Of a DNA stretch of 64,000 nucleotides, positions 26,614-35,344 are shown one piece after another. Position numbers and translations under genes: made by a program. The stretch's first letter is position 1, and each line of letters starts with the position of its first letter. The notes under the pieces were generated by a model. The model ran no database searches, was not told the DNA's origin, and saw only the letters and a program-made list of their open reading frames with translations. Origin of the DNA: an uncultured Chitinophaga sp. (lineage in GTDB: Bacteria > Bacteroidota > Bacteroidia > Chitinophagales > Chitinophagaceae); NCBI RefSeq assembly GCF_937898475.1, contig NZ_CALEJS010000026.1:124001-188000 (forward strand). Direction: 5' to 3'.

Positions 26614-27429
26614 ATGCGTAATTTGCAGTATATGGCCATCATACTGTCAGCAGGCAATTACTTTGGGATAGAACGTAAACAAGACGAGCATGCGGGGTTC
26701 AAACTGAACATCACCCGCTATGATCCCTTTGCGGAAATCCGAGCGCACTATCATGAGAATGCTTATCTCAGCCTGCTGATCAACGGGCAGTACCGGGAAA
26801 CGACCGGCCGCCGTGAACAGGATATGGCCCCCGGGGAAGTGATCTTCCGCCCCGCAGGTTATTGTCACGCCAATCATTTTACGGGCAACGGAGGCAGCTG
26901 CCTGAATATTGAGTTCAAGCCGGAAGCGCTGTATGAGCAGGCAGGCCGCATTACGATCCCCCCGGCCGCCAGTATCTATCCCGCCGGCGCTTTTGAATAC
27001 CTCTACCGCCTGCTGTACTGCTTTGTAAACGACCTGGGTGCGGAATTATCAACAGAATATCTTTTCACCTGGCTGGGAGCGCAGTCAGCGCGGCAGTTGC
27101 CACAACGCCTGTTATGGCTTCACAAGGTAAAGGTCATCCTGGAAACCGAGCTGGAAATGCTTCATCCCATTGCGGAACTGGCGGCCAGGGTGCATGTGCA
27201 CCCGGTGTACCTGGCCCGCGCCTTTAAGGAAAGGCTGGGGCTTACACCCGGGGAATACCACCTGAAGATGCGCCTGAAAAGAGCGCTGGAACTGTTGTTC
27301 CGCACGGACGAATCCATCTCTTCCATTGCCTATACCACCGGTTTTACAGATGCGGCTCACTTCATCAGGTGTTTCAGGGCCTGTTACCAGGCATCTCCGC
27401 ACAAATTCAGGAGTTCCCTCAAAAGTTAA
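26614..27429 (+). CDS. AraC family transcriptional regulator
   Basis: This 271-residue regulator has an N-terminal cupin-like sensing domain (about 20-110; HYHENAYLSLLING and HANHF metal-type histidines) and a C-terminal double helix-turn-helix (about 175-268) with YLARAFKERLGLTPGEYHLKMR-type and GFTDAAHFIRCF motifs. It lies about 70 bases after the unknown protein and 50 bases before the M1 peptidase. No TGA-N6-TCA pair was found before it. Its target is unknown; the downstream peptidase is possible. Confidence 0.9.
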   Translation: MRNLQYMAIILSAGNYFGIERKQDEHAGFKLNITRYDPFAEIRAHYHENAYLSLLINGQYRETTGRREQDMAPGEVIFRPAGYCHANHFTGNGGSCLNIEFKPEALYEQAGRITIPPAASIYPAGAFEYLYRLLYCFVNDLGAELSTEYLFTWLGAQSARQLPQRLLWLHKVKVILETELEMLHPIAELAARVHVHPVYLARAFKERLGLTPGEYHLKMRLKRALELLFRTDESISSIAYTTGFTDAAHFIRCFRACYQASPHKFRSSLKS

Positions 27430-27480
27430 TGACGTACAATTTTTATAACCGGCTGCACTGTTCCTTTGTATCAAAAAAGT

Positions 27481-29475
27481 ATGAAGCCTGTCCGCCCGGC
27501 TGTTGCCATTATTCTTACCTTGTACATAATACTACTATGCCATGTGTGCCTGTGTGCACAGGACCAGCTGCATTATGAGCTGGAAGTAAATGCCCATCTT
27601 CCTGCCCGGCAGTTCAGGGTGCAGGGAACATTATCTTTTCTTGTAACGGCCGCTGTTGCAGATTCCCTGGTAGTGATGCTCAGTAAATGCGCCGCTCCGC
27701 CATCCCTCCGCGTACGTACGCCTGGAGTACAGGTGGCGCGTATAGACACCACTGTGAACAGCGGAGGCGATATTCTCTATCATATCCGGTTTGCAAAGAC
27801 GGCGCGGCCTGGCAGCCGGCTGGAGCTGTCTTATGCCTATGAAAGAGGCGGCGCGCCTGCTTTCCAGTATTATATAGACAGCACTTTCTGTATGGCAGGC
27901 GGCTATGGCGCTGCGTGGTATCCGCAGGTGGTTTCCCTTGCGGACGATGGCACCCGTAGGTACACCCGGGCAACGGGCAACATCCATGTAAAGGTAGCCC
28001 CGCCCTATATGCCGGTAATGGCGGCCAGCAGGCTGAAAAAAGATGCTAACAGCCATACCTATACGTTCCGGTATGCGGTGCCGGATATCTTTTCGCTGTA
28101 CATAGCTCCATACCGCCGCCAGGAGGTAAAGGGGCGCATCCCGTTTTACTGTTTTACGCTCAGCAGTGAAACAGACGGTGCGGCTGTGAGCGCCCGGGCA
28201 TCGCAGGTGCTGGATCACCTGTTTACCTTATTTGGTCCGCTTGCCATTCCTGATTTTTCCATCATAGAATTCCCGGACGCTGTATCCGAAAAGACAGGTA
28301 TTGGCGGCGCCAGCCTGATGGGAGGGATACTGATGCCCTCCAACGCGCTGAAGCGCTTTAATTACGCTTTATTTGGCCATGAGCTGTCGCACCAGTGGTG
28401 GGGCAACAAAGTGCTGAGCAGGGGCGATAATGGGGCGCAAATGCTCTCGGAAGGGCTGGCGCAGTATGGTTCGTTGCAGGTGGTGGAAGCTTTTGACAGC
28501 AGTCAGGCCATCCTCTACCGAAAAACCGGTTACCCGGGTTATATACCCGATCAATCCGGGTTTGGGTATCTCAAGAACGCCGCAGCGGGCATTGATGCTC
28601 CATTGCATGCGCTGACAGCCGAGAACGGGCATACCATTGCTGACAGTAAAGGGTTCCTGGTACTGGAGCTGCTTGCCAGCACCATCGGGAAAGATACTTT
28701 TCACAAAGCGCTGCAAACAATAGGAAATGAGTACAGCCACCGGGGCCTACGTTGGGATCAGTTCCTGCAGGCACTGGAAACCGCGCATGGCAGCAGCTTG
28801 CAGTGGTTCTATGAACAATGGTTCAACCGTACAGGCGCACCTGCCTGGGAAACCGCCTGGCAGCAGCAGGGCAGTGAGCTGCTGCTCACCATAACACAAA
28901 CAGACAGCCTGTACCGATTGCCGCTGGAGGTAATGGTCACTTATGGCAATGGTGATCATTCCCTGCAACGCGTAGACATTACAGCGCGCAGGCAGGAGCT
29001 GAAACTGCCGGTGACCGCAAAGGTGACAGGTGTTAAAACGGATCCATACTTTAAAGTGATCCATTGGGATGAAGAACTGACGCCCAAAGCAAAAGCCATG
29101 AGCAAGCTGCAACGGGTACTGCAGCTGCGTATTGCGCAAAAGCCGGAGGAAGCAGAAAAGCTGGCGCTGTCTTACCTGGCAGCGGGTTTTCCCGAAGATC
29201 CGTATGGAGTGGAGTTTTCACTGTTGTATGCAGTAGCAAGGCTGAAGGCCGTGAAAGGAGAGGAGGATGCCGCACTGATGTATTTTCAGAAGGCGCTGCA
29301 ATGCAGCAGCCGTTCCGGCGATCTGCTGGCTTATACGTACTATAGAATTGCGCAGATAGCGAAGCGTAAAAAAGATGATGACTTATTACAATGGGCCTGT
29401 TCACACGCCGTAAAAGCAGATGAACTGAACATGGGGAAAGATGGTATGAAGGAGTTGGTGAGCAGGTTGTTGTAG
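27481..29475 (+). CDS. M1 family metallopeptidase with signal peptide
   Basis: This 664-residue secreted or periplasmic zinc aminopeptidase begins at ATG 27481, which gives a clear signal peptide (about 1-27, ending LCAQ); the longer reading uses a TTG inside the -7-like TTCCTTTG (27461-27468). The zinc site is His300-Glu301-Leu-Ser-His304-Gln-Trp, with the third ligand Glu324 in LSEGLAQY. The extra residue in the spacing to the Glu matches M1 relatives of the membrane-transporter type. An N-terminal beta domain precedes, and helices resembling tetratricopeptide units follow (about 555-660). Substrates are unknown peptides. Confidence 0.88.
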   Translation: MKPVRPAVAIILTLYIILLCHVCLCAQDQLHYELEVNAHLPARQFRVQGTLSFLVTAAVADSLVVMLSKCAAPPSLRVRTPGVQVARIDTTVNSGGDILYHIRFAKTARPGSRLELSYAYERGGAPAFQYYIDSTFCMAGGYGAAWYPQVVSLADDGTRRYTRATGNIHVKVAPPYMPVMAASRLKKDANSHTYTFRYAVPDIFSLYIAPYRRQEVKGRIPFYCFTLSSETDGAAVSARASQVLDHLFTLFGPLAIPDFSIIEFPDAVSEKTGIGGASLMGGILMPSNALKRFNYALFGHELSHQWWGNKVLSRGDNGAQMLSEGLAQYGSLQVVEAFDSSQAILYRKTGYPGYIPDQSGFGYLKNAAAGIDAPLHALTAENGHTIADSKGFLVLELLASTIGKDTFHKALQTIGNEYSHRGLRWDQFLQALETAHGSSLQWFYEQWFNRTGAPAWETAWQQQGSELLLTITQTDSLYRLPLEVMVTYGNGDHSLQRVDITARRQELKLPVTAKVTGVKTDPYFKVIHWDEELTPKAKAMSKLQRVLQLRIAQKPEEAEKLALSYLAAGFPEDPYGVEFSLLYAVARLKAVKGEEDAALMYFQKALQCSSRSGDLLAYTYYRIAQIAKRKKDDDLLQWACSHAVKADELNMGKDGMKELVSRLL

Positions 29476-29495
29476 CCTGCCAGCACTATTGTGTA

Positions 29496-29879
29496 TTAAT
29501 GCTGTGTAACGGCATCAGCTGCCGCCCTGAGATCCCTGTGCCGCAGTCCCCATTTTTCCAGTTGCAGCCAAACGGGCACCAGCTCCCTGGCGCTTTCGGT
29601 GAGGCTGTATTCTACCCGGGGCGGCACTTCTGCAAATACTTCGCGGCGTATCATGCCATCCCTTTCCAGTTCACGGAGATGGAGGGTAAGCATACGGTCT
29701 GATATCTCCGGCAGCTTTTTCTTCAGCTCCAGGAAACGCATGGTCTTTTTCTCCAGCTTGTAAAGGATCATCAGTTTCCAGCGTCCTCCCAGTATGTCTA
29801 TGGCATACATCACGCCGCAGAAATCATTGAGTGCTTTCCGGTTGTGCTGATTGGTGGAAGCAGCTTTTATCTTAGTCAT
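29496..29879 (-). CDS. HxlR family transcriptional regulator
   Basis: This 127-residue winged-helix protein has the HxlR core: C21 in a DFCGVMYAIDILGGRWK segment near 20-36, the helix-turn-helix MRFLELKKKLPEISDRMLTLHLRELERDG-type region, and the wing VEYSLTESG-like block. ATG 29879 is chosen as it begins the conserved region. The cysteine near the N-terminus resembles the redox-active Cys of YodB/HypR regulators that sense quinones or disulfide stress. It is divergent from an NAD(P)H dehydrogenase, its likely target. Confidence 0.9.
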   Translation of the reverse strand: MTKIKAASTNQHNRKALNDFCGVMYAIDILGGRWKLMILYKLEKKTMRFLELKKKLPEISDRMLTLHLRELERDGMIRREVFAEVPPRVEYSLTESARELVPVWLQLEKWGLRHRDLRAAADAVTQH

Positions 29880-29921
29880 TACTAACAGTTTTGTGAGTAT
29901 CGTACAATGGGTTGTGCCCCG

Positions 29922-29962
29922 CAAAGTTAAGCATGCATGGATAATTTTGTGACGCTTAACTT
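29922..29962. promoter_or_regulatory. Divergent promoters with inverted repeat, likely HxlR operator
   Basis: Minus-strand -7 element CAAAGTTA (29922-29929, read TAACTTTG) and plus-strand TAATTTTG (29942-29949) face apart. AAGTTAAGC (29924-29932) and GCTTAACTT (29954-29962) form a perfect 9-bp inverted repeat, centres 30 bp apart, touching both promoters. Confidence 0.65.
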
Positions 29963-29975
29963 AAAACATGGAGCT

Positions 29976-30644
29976 ATGAATGTATTGATTGTATACGCAC
30001 ATCCGGAACCGCAGAGTATGAACGGCGCAATGTTCAGGGCAGCGGTAAACACGCTGGAGACAGCCGGGCATGCCGTACAGACCACAGACCTTTATGGTAT
30101 GCAGTTTAACCCGGTATCTGACCGGTATAACTTTACCACAGTACACAACCGTGAATTCTTCAAACAACAGCTGGAAGAAATATATGCCACTGAGCACAGG
30201 GGCTTTGCGCCTCATATTGAAACAGAACTGCGGAAAGTGGAATGGTGTGACCTGATGATCTGGCAATTCCCGCTGTGGTGGTTTGGTATACCTGCTATCC
30301 TCAAGGGATGGGCAGATCGTGTTTTTGCCATGGGCCGTACCTATGGCAACGGGCATTTTTACGAGAACGGCGTGTTTAAGGGGAAAAAAGCGCTGTTGTC
30401 GCTCACCACGGGTGGTGAGCCGGAGGCTTATATCAAAGGCGGTTTTAACGGCGATCTGGCTGGTATGCTGCGGCCGGTGCACCGTGGTATATTGCAGTTT
30501 ACCGGCTTTACGGTGCTGGCGCCGCAGGTGGTGTATGGCCCTGCGCGGATAGGGGAGGAACTGCGTAATCAGGCGCTGGCCCAATGGCAGTTACGGCTGA
30601 AGGATATCTTTAACGAACCCGCTTTTGCTGTAGGCGCTTATTAA
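29976..30644 (+). CDS. NAD(P)H dehydrogenase (quinone)/NAD(P)H oxidoreductase, flavodoxin-like fold
   Basis: This 222-residue FAD/FMN enzyme of the NQO1/KefF family (two-electron quinone or azo reduction) begins at ATG 29976 with NVLIVYAHPEPQSMNG, the cofactor-binding start of the family; the 13-residue upstream extension overlaps the -7 element. LMIWQFPLWWFGIPAILKGW (about 94-113) and LLSLTTGGEPEAY (about 145-157) are family blocks. It probably protects against electrophilic quinones and is controlled by the divergent HxlR protein. Confidence 0.9.
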   Translation: MNVLIVYAHPEPQSMNGAMFRAAVNTLETAGHAVQTTDLYGMQFNPVSDRYNFTTVHNREFFKQQLEEIYATEHRGFAPHIETELRKVEWCDLMIWQFPLWWFGIPAILKGWADRVFAMGRTYGNGHFYENGVFKGKKALLSLTTGGEPEAYIKGGFNGDLAGMLRPVHRGILQFTGFTVLAPQVVYGPARIGEELRNQALAQWQLRLKDIFNEPAFAVGAY

Positions 30645-30647
30645 AAG

Positions 30648-30676
30648 AAAATGGGGCTTAGTAGCCCCATTTTTTC
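30648..30676. terminator. Bidirectional terminator between convergent genes
   Basis: ATGGGGCT (30651-30658) and AGCCCCAT (30663-30670) form an 8-bp stem with a four-base loop, flanked by AAAA before and TTTTT after. It overlaps the last codons of the minus-strand isomerase gene. Confidence 0.8.
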
Positions 30677-31575
30677 ATCATGTTAAAGTCTTCTTTTATA
30701 GCGTCCAGTGGCGTTTTATCCTGGTAGGATTCCTGTTCGATGATGAAGTGTGTGGTGCCGCCGGCTTTCTTACCCAGGTCTATCACTTCTTTTACGGGTA
30801 TCACTCCTTTACCCAGCACGGTGCTTTCGTATTGGCCGCCCATCTCTCCTTTTTCAGATTTGATCTCGTCTTTTACGTGCATCAGCTCAAAACGTTTTGG
30901 ATATTGTTTGATGATGTCAAGGGCAATACCGCCTGCGTGATACATATTGCCGATGTCCAGCTGCTGGGCCACCAGGGCGGGATCTGTGTTCTGCAGGATC
31001 AGGTCGAACAGTTTCTTGCCGTTCAGCTGAACGCTGAATTCAAAATCGTGGTTGTGATAACCGAACTTCATACCTGATTTTTTACACAGCTCCCCGCTTT
31101 TGTTGAACACGTCCATATAGGCAATGAAATCGTCGTAGGTTTTGCGCAGTTCTTCATCCAGCCAGGGACTGATCACATATTTTTGTCCGACAATGGCGGC
31201 ATCTTCTACGGTATATTTCCATTCGTCAGTAAAGTCTTTCCTGGCTTTGTCCCAGTGTTGCTGGCGCATGACGGTATGGCCGCTGGGCATAAGCAGTCCC
31301 AGGTCGTCCAGCCTTTTCTTAAACTCCTGTGCTGTCCAGCCATAAAATTTACGGTTCACATAATTTGCGTGTTCTACGTACTTATAGCCCATGTTAGCTA
31401 CCTGCTGAAGGGTGCCGGCGGGATCTTTTTTCATATCATCGCGCACAGAGTACAGTTGTACGCCCAGTATATCTTTGGCGCGGGCTGCGGCCAGTATGCT
31501 GCCACCGGGCAGCACGGCAGCACCTGCCAGTGCCAGGGCGCTGGTTTTGAGGAAACCTCTTCTTGACGTGTTCAT
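30658..31575 (-). CDS. Sugar phosphate isomerase/epimerase-type TIM barrel, Tat-exported
   Basis: This 305-residue protein has a twin-arginine signal (SRRGFLK at 4-10, hydrophobic to about 30) followed by an AP endonuclease family 2 TIM barrel. The start LGVQLYSVRDDM, the HTVMRQ block near 100, KFGYHNHDFEF near 168-178 and QLDIGNMYHAGG near 210 carry the His, Glu and Asp metal ligands. Such periplasmic members of Bacteroidota are linked to sugar or inositol conversion, but the exact substrate is not known. It is probably transcribed alone. Confidence 0.87.
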   Translation of the reverse strand: MNTSRRGFLKTSALALAGAAVLPGGSILAAARAKDILGVQLYSVRDDMKKDPAGTLQQVANMGYKYVEHANYVNRKFYGWTAQEFKKRLDDLGLLMPSGHTVMRQQHWDKARKDFTDEWKYTVEDAAIVGQKYVISPWLDEELRKTYDDFIAYMDVFNKSGELCKKSGMKFGYHNHDFEFSVQLNGKKLFDLILQNTDPALVAQQLDIGNMYHAGGIALDIIKQYPKRFELMHVKDEIKSEKGEMGGQYESTVLGKGVIPVKEVIDLGKKAGGTTHFIIEQESYQDKTPLDAIKEDFNMMKKWGY

Positions 31576-31623
31576 ATGTGGAAATTTAGTGCTGTGGTAA
31601 GTTAATAAAAAGTTACCAGTTTG

Positions 31624-32856
31624 TCAGAAAGCTTCGCCAAGGTCTATATAGAAGATGCGGTCGTGTTTACTCATGCCGAAATCCAGGGCGATATTGGTAT
31701 TGGAGCGTTTGTTGAATTTAATGCGGATGCCTGCGCCTGCGGCGGGATGGAAATTGGTGAACCAGTATTTATCAGGTTGTGTAACGGTGTTCATGTTGGC
31801 GAATACTACAAATCCCAGCAGCCCGTTGGGCAGGATATCGCGCCGGTATTCAGCTTCCAGGTTGATGAGCGCTTTGCCCCGGTAGCGGTTCTGTTCTATT
31901 CCGCGGCCGCTTCTGTTCTTGGGGTCCCATCCAATGCTGGGCAGATCAAGATAGGGGGTTTTATTGCCCAGTACTGTCCAGTAATATCCCCAGAGGGCCA
32001 GTACGTTCTGGCTCCAGGATGGACCGTAATGAAAGTACTTGCGATAATCCAGGTAGAGCGAAGACCAGTTGTCGTTACTGCCCAGGAAAGTAGGATTGAG
32101 GCGTAACACGGCATTGGCGTAATGGCCTGCCTGGGGGTTGATGGAATTATTGCGGTTATCTTCCAGCAGGTTGAGCGAGATACCGGAAGAAACGGTATGC
32201 TGTCCCGGCGTAGTACCGTACTGGTATTTCACAAAGGTTGGCAGGTACACGGAATCATTGTTCTTGATGCGGATAGCTGTATGCCAGTCCAGGTGATAAC
32301 CCAGACCCGCCAGCAGGGTGCGGTTTATTTTGCGCATGAAGGTCTGGTAGAAACGGAAATAGTTATTTCCCAGCAGCTGCTTTTCATCTTCAGATACGCC
32401 GTTGCCCAGTCCCCAGGTGTATTGCGGGTTCACAATAAAGCGCATATCCCCGGTGATATTACGGTAGTTGCCTTCCAGCCAGAGGTTGGAGCTGAAGGAA
32501 AAAGAGAAGCGCCCGCTGAACGAAAACGACGGTGAAAAACTTACGTTGGAAATATTGGTAGTGCTGCGGGGGCCCAGGTAAAAGGCCGCATTGGTGCTGG
32601 TGACCAGGGCGGTTCCGCCACCCGGCACATTGGAAGGGGCAGGTAACAGTGAATAATATACCCCTCCTCGGCCTTTTCTGGGGATATTTGAGGACTTTAT
32701 GTGGAACGCGTCTTTCAACACCCGGATGATATCTGTCTTGGGCACGGAATCCTCTTCGGCTTCATAGTATCTTCTTCGCCCGGGGGCGGTAGTTGTATCC
32801 TGGGCTGCTGCCCAGTATGGGATGATCAGGAATGCTATCAGCAGGAGTTTTCTCAT
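31624..32856 (-). CDS. BamA/TamA (Omp85) family outer membrane barrel protein
   Basis: This 410-residue protein has a signal peptide (1-18, ending AAAQ) and no recognisable POTRA domain, only a short linker (about 19-65) before a barrel rich in alternating hydrophobic strands. The C-terminus IYIDLGEAF ends in Phe as outer membrane barrels do. GKALINLEAEYRRDI and FVVFANMNTV near residues 320-350 match the Omp85 barrel end. Compact POTRA-less members are known in Bacteroidota; the cargo is unknown. It could be read with the downstream isomerase gene. Confidence 0.85.
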   Translation of the reverse strand: MRKLLLIAFLIIPYWAAAQDTTTAPGRRRYYEAEEDSVPKTDIIRVLKDAFHIKSSNIPRKGRGGVYYSLLPAPSNVPGGGTALVTSTNAAFYLGPRSTTNISNVSFSPSFSFSGRFSFSFSSNLWLEGNYRNITGDMRFIVNPQYTWGLGNGVSEDEKQLLGNNYFRFYQTFMRKINRTLLAGLGYHLDWHTAIRIKNNDSVYLPTFVKYQYGTTPGQHTVSSGISLNLLEDNRNNSINPQAGHYANAVLRLNPTFLGSNDNWSSLYLDYRKYFHYGPSWSQNVLALWGYYWTVLGNKTPYLDLPSIGWDPKNRSGRGIEQNRYRGKALINLEAEYRRDILPNGLLGFVVFANMNTVTQPDKYWFTNFHPAAGAGIRIKFNKRSNTNIALDFGMSKHDRIFYIDLGEAF

Positions 32857-32987
32857 TCAGGTAAATAGCCGTTTTTGTGGTTATGATCCGCAGGAGTAAA
32901 TAAAATATTGTGCCAGAAGCTGGCTGAACCTTAGGCGCTGCGGCGTATGTTTTCGTATCTTTGCGCCGCGTTAACAGTACTTACATC

Positions 32988-33473
32988 ATGCCTATCCATA
33001 TAAGACCAATTAGTTTGGAAGACAATGCACCTTTAGCAAAGATCATCAGGGATATATTTATTGAGTTTGATGCGCCGCTGGTTGGGACAGTGTACAGCGA
33101 TGAGCAGACCGATCACCTGTATGAAGTATTTACCCGGGAGCACTGCGCCTATTTTGTAGCAGAAGAAGACGGCGTGGTACTGGGCGGTTGCGGCGTTTAC
33201 CCTACGGAGGGGTTGCCGGAAGGATGTGCGGAACTGGTGAAGTTTTACCTGTCGCCCGCCGCCCGCGGCAAGGGCCTTGGACGCACCCTGATGGAGCGCA
33301 GCTTTGAAGCCGCCAAAGCATTAGGATACCGCCAGCTGTACCTGGAATCTTTTCCCCAGCTGGCGAAGGCAGTAGGTATGTATAAGAAAGCCGGCTTTTA
33401 TGATATTCCCGAACAGCTGGGCAATACCGGGCATTTTGCCACTACGGTGTGGATGCTGAAAGACCTTGACTAA
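32988..33473 (+). CDS. GNAT family N-acetyltransferase
   Basis: This 161-residue acetyl-CoA-dependent acyltransferase starts at ATG 32988 (MPIHIRPIS). The acetyl-CoA loop is SPAARGKGLGRTLMERS (about 93-109), with Arg/Gln-x-x-Gly-x-Gly/Ala in motif A, and the C-terminal YLESFPQLAKAVGMYKKAGF block. Acceptor unknown. A consensus -7 element TATCTTTG lies at 32956-32963, 24 bases before the ATG. Confidence 0.9.
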   Translation: MPIHIRPISLEDNAPLAKIIRDIFIEFDAPLVGTVYSDEQTDHLYEVFTREHCAYFVAEEDGVVLGGCGVYPTEGLPEGCAELVKFYLSPAARGKGLGRTLMERSFEAAKALGYRQLYLESFPQLAKAVGMYKKAGFYDIPEQLGNTGHFATTVWMLKDLD

Positions 33474-33625
33474 AGGCCGTATCCTGGTAAAGGTGGGTAA
33501 ATCTTCCAACAACATTGTTTCCTATGTTACTCAGCAGTAGGCCCTGTTCTCCTGTATAGCATAATATGCACGTTTTTTGGGTGAGATGAATGGAATATCA
33601 TTCATTACAGGAAAACCGTGTTATT

Positions 33626-34495
33626 ATGGCTAAAGATGCTTTGAAGGCTGCCATGCCTGAATCATTCCCTCCCCAGCACCAGGAACATCAGCCTGGTAAA
33701 GAAACTGAAATGGAACCGCGCCCCATCTACGATGATGATGCGCCGGGTTGCGGCCGCCTGGCAAACAAGGTAGCTATTATCACGGGCGGCGACAGTGGTA
33801 TCGGACGTGCGGTAGCTGTCAGCTTTGCGAAGGAAGGTGCCAGTGTTGCGATCGTTTACCTGGATCAGCAGGAAGATGCGGAAGAAACCGCTGCCACTAT
33901 CAGCAAATACGGCGGCAAGTCTTTATTGATCAGGGCAGATGTGCGGCAGGAGGCTAATTGTGCGAATATTGCAGAAAGCACATTAAAAGAGTTCGGGCAT
34001 ATAGATATTCTGGTCAACAATGCGGCAGTACAATACCCGGTGGAAACAATAGAAGGCATTTCTGCAGAACAACTGGAGCAAACATTTACCACGAACATCT
34101 ACGCTTACTTTTATCTTACCAAACACGTAGTGCCTCACCTGAAAGAAGGGGCCAGTATTATCAATACCACATCGATCACTGCCTTCCAGGGTAATGAGCT
34201 GCTGATAGATTACTCTTCTACCAAGGGTGCTATTGTGGCCTTTACCCGCAGCCTTTCACAATCGCTGATGAAGAAAGGCATCCGTGTGAACGGCGTAGCA
34301 CCGGGTCCTGTATGGACGCCGCTGATCGTATCCTCCTTCAATGAGGAGCAGGTGGCGAAGTTTGGTAAGAATGTGCCCATGGGACGCGCTGCACAGCCCT
34401 TTGAAATTGCAGGCTGTTATGTGTTCCTGGCGTCAAAGGATGCTGCGTTTGTGACAGGCCAGATATTACATCCGAATGGTGGTGTGCCGGTATGA
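33626..34495 (+). CDS. SDR family oxidoreductase, general-stress type (YghA/YdaD-like)
   Basis: This short-chain dehydrogenase has 289 residues from ATG 33626; an alternative ATG at 33590 adds 12 residues. An N-terminal Pro/Glu-rich extension (about 1-45, PPQHQEHQPG) precedes the NAD(P)-binding GGDSGIGRA motif (about 54-62), NNAAVQYP, the catalytic Ser (TTSIT) and Tyr-x-x-x-Lys in YSSTK (about 197). This extended form is typical of stress-induced SDRs such as YhxC/YdaD of Bacillus and YghA of Escherichia coli. A small acidic/basic protein follows 29 bases downstream. Confidence 0.9.
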   Translation: MAKDALKAAMPESFPPQHQEHQPGKETEMEPRPIYDDDAPGCGRLANKVAIITGGDSGIGRAVAVSFAKEGASVAIVYLDQQEDAEETAATISKYGGKSLLIRADVRQEANCANIAESTLKEFGHIDILVNNAAVQYPVETIEGISAEQLEQTFTTNIYAYFYLTKHVVPHLKEGASIINTTSITAFQGNELLIDYSSTKGAIVAFTRSLSQSLMKKGIRVNGVAPGPVWTPLIVSSFNEEQVAKFGKNVPMGRAAQPFEIAGCYVFLASKDAAFVTGQILHPNGGVPV

Positions 34496-34524
34496 TAATT
34501 TAATAAGACTAAAAACGAATGATC

Positions 34525-34707
34525 ATGGATAAGAAAGATAAAAAACTGGAAGCGGACAGGGATAAGCATGTTAATTTCCCTTCATTAGAGAAAGACGGAG
34601 ACAGTGGGCAGGAAGAACATCCGCCGCAGGATGAGGAAACAGCAGAACGCCAGGCAGCCTGGAAAAGAGCGCTGGACGAAGGTAAAAAACAACGGGACAG
34701 GCCTTAG
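34525..34707 (+). CDS. Small charged hypothetical protein
   Basis: A 60-residue, very hydrophilic protein (start ATG 34525; ATG 34519 also possible) made mostly of Asp, Glu, Lys, Gln and Arg, with no hydrophobic core. It is likely disordered. It follows the stress-type SDR and could be a desiccation or stress protein; the evidence is composition and context only. Family not recognised. Confidence 0.6.
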   Translation: MDKKDKKLEADRDKHVNFPSLEKDGDSGQEEHPPQDEETAERQAAWKRALDEGKKQRDRP

Positions 34708-34743
34708 CTGTTAGCCAGGGCTCTGTCCACCGTTCTTATTATT

Positions 34744-34995
34744 TTATTTTTTTCCTGGCGGGATCGCTTCGCTCACCTTGATGGACTGGTCCATGAAGTT
34801 CAGCTCATTGAGTTTTTTGATAGCGCGCCGTCCATCGCCATCGTCAGACATTTCAACAAATCCGAAGCCTTTTGACCGCCCGGTGTCCATATCTGTCAGG
34901 ATGTTCACAGAATCGATCCGTCCAAATTCTTTAAAAAGGTTTCTTACATCAGTTTCTGTTGCTGTGGCTGGGAGATTTCCTACATAAATGTTCAT
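34744..34995 (-). CDS. RNA-binding protein with one RRM domain
   Basis: This 83-residue protein is a single RNA recognition motif. RNP2 is IYVGNLP (2-8) and RNP1 is KGFGFVEM (about 42-49). ATG 34995 is chosen because the family begins here; the longer frame adds unrelated sequence. Such proteins of Bacteroidota and cyanobacteria (Rbp type) bind single-stranded RNA and are often cold-induced. The upstream region to 35145 may be a 5' leader. Confidence 0.92.
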   Translation of the reverse strand: MNIYVGNLPATATETDVRNLFKEFGRIDSVNILTDMDTGRSKGFGFVEMSDDGDGRRAIKKLNELNFMDQSIKVSEAIPPGKK

Positions 34996-35344
34996 GACTT
35001 GGATTTTACAGGTGATGAATATGGCAGCTGAAGCGCAAAGACTGAAAATGAAAGCGTAGTGTGCTCCGGGATCAGAAAAAGCAAAGGCAGGTAACCATGT
35101 GAATGTGTTGCGCTTAAAGGTAGCTTTTATATGTTTGAATGGCAAATGTTTTAATTAATTGCGCGATTGTGATTTATTTAACATTATTGTCAGTATCTTT
35201 AAACCGTAGTGGAAATACACTGAATTCTTTCCTAAAATACTGCGCTTACGCATTCCTCAACTTACATGCAGTTTTATTATTGAATTTCCTGCGTTTTTGA
35301 ATCACACTACATATTATCACTGGTAAATTCAATAGTTGTTTATT

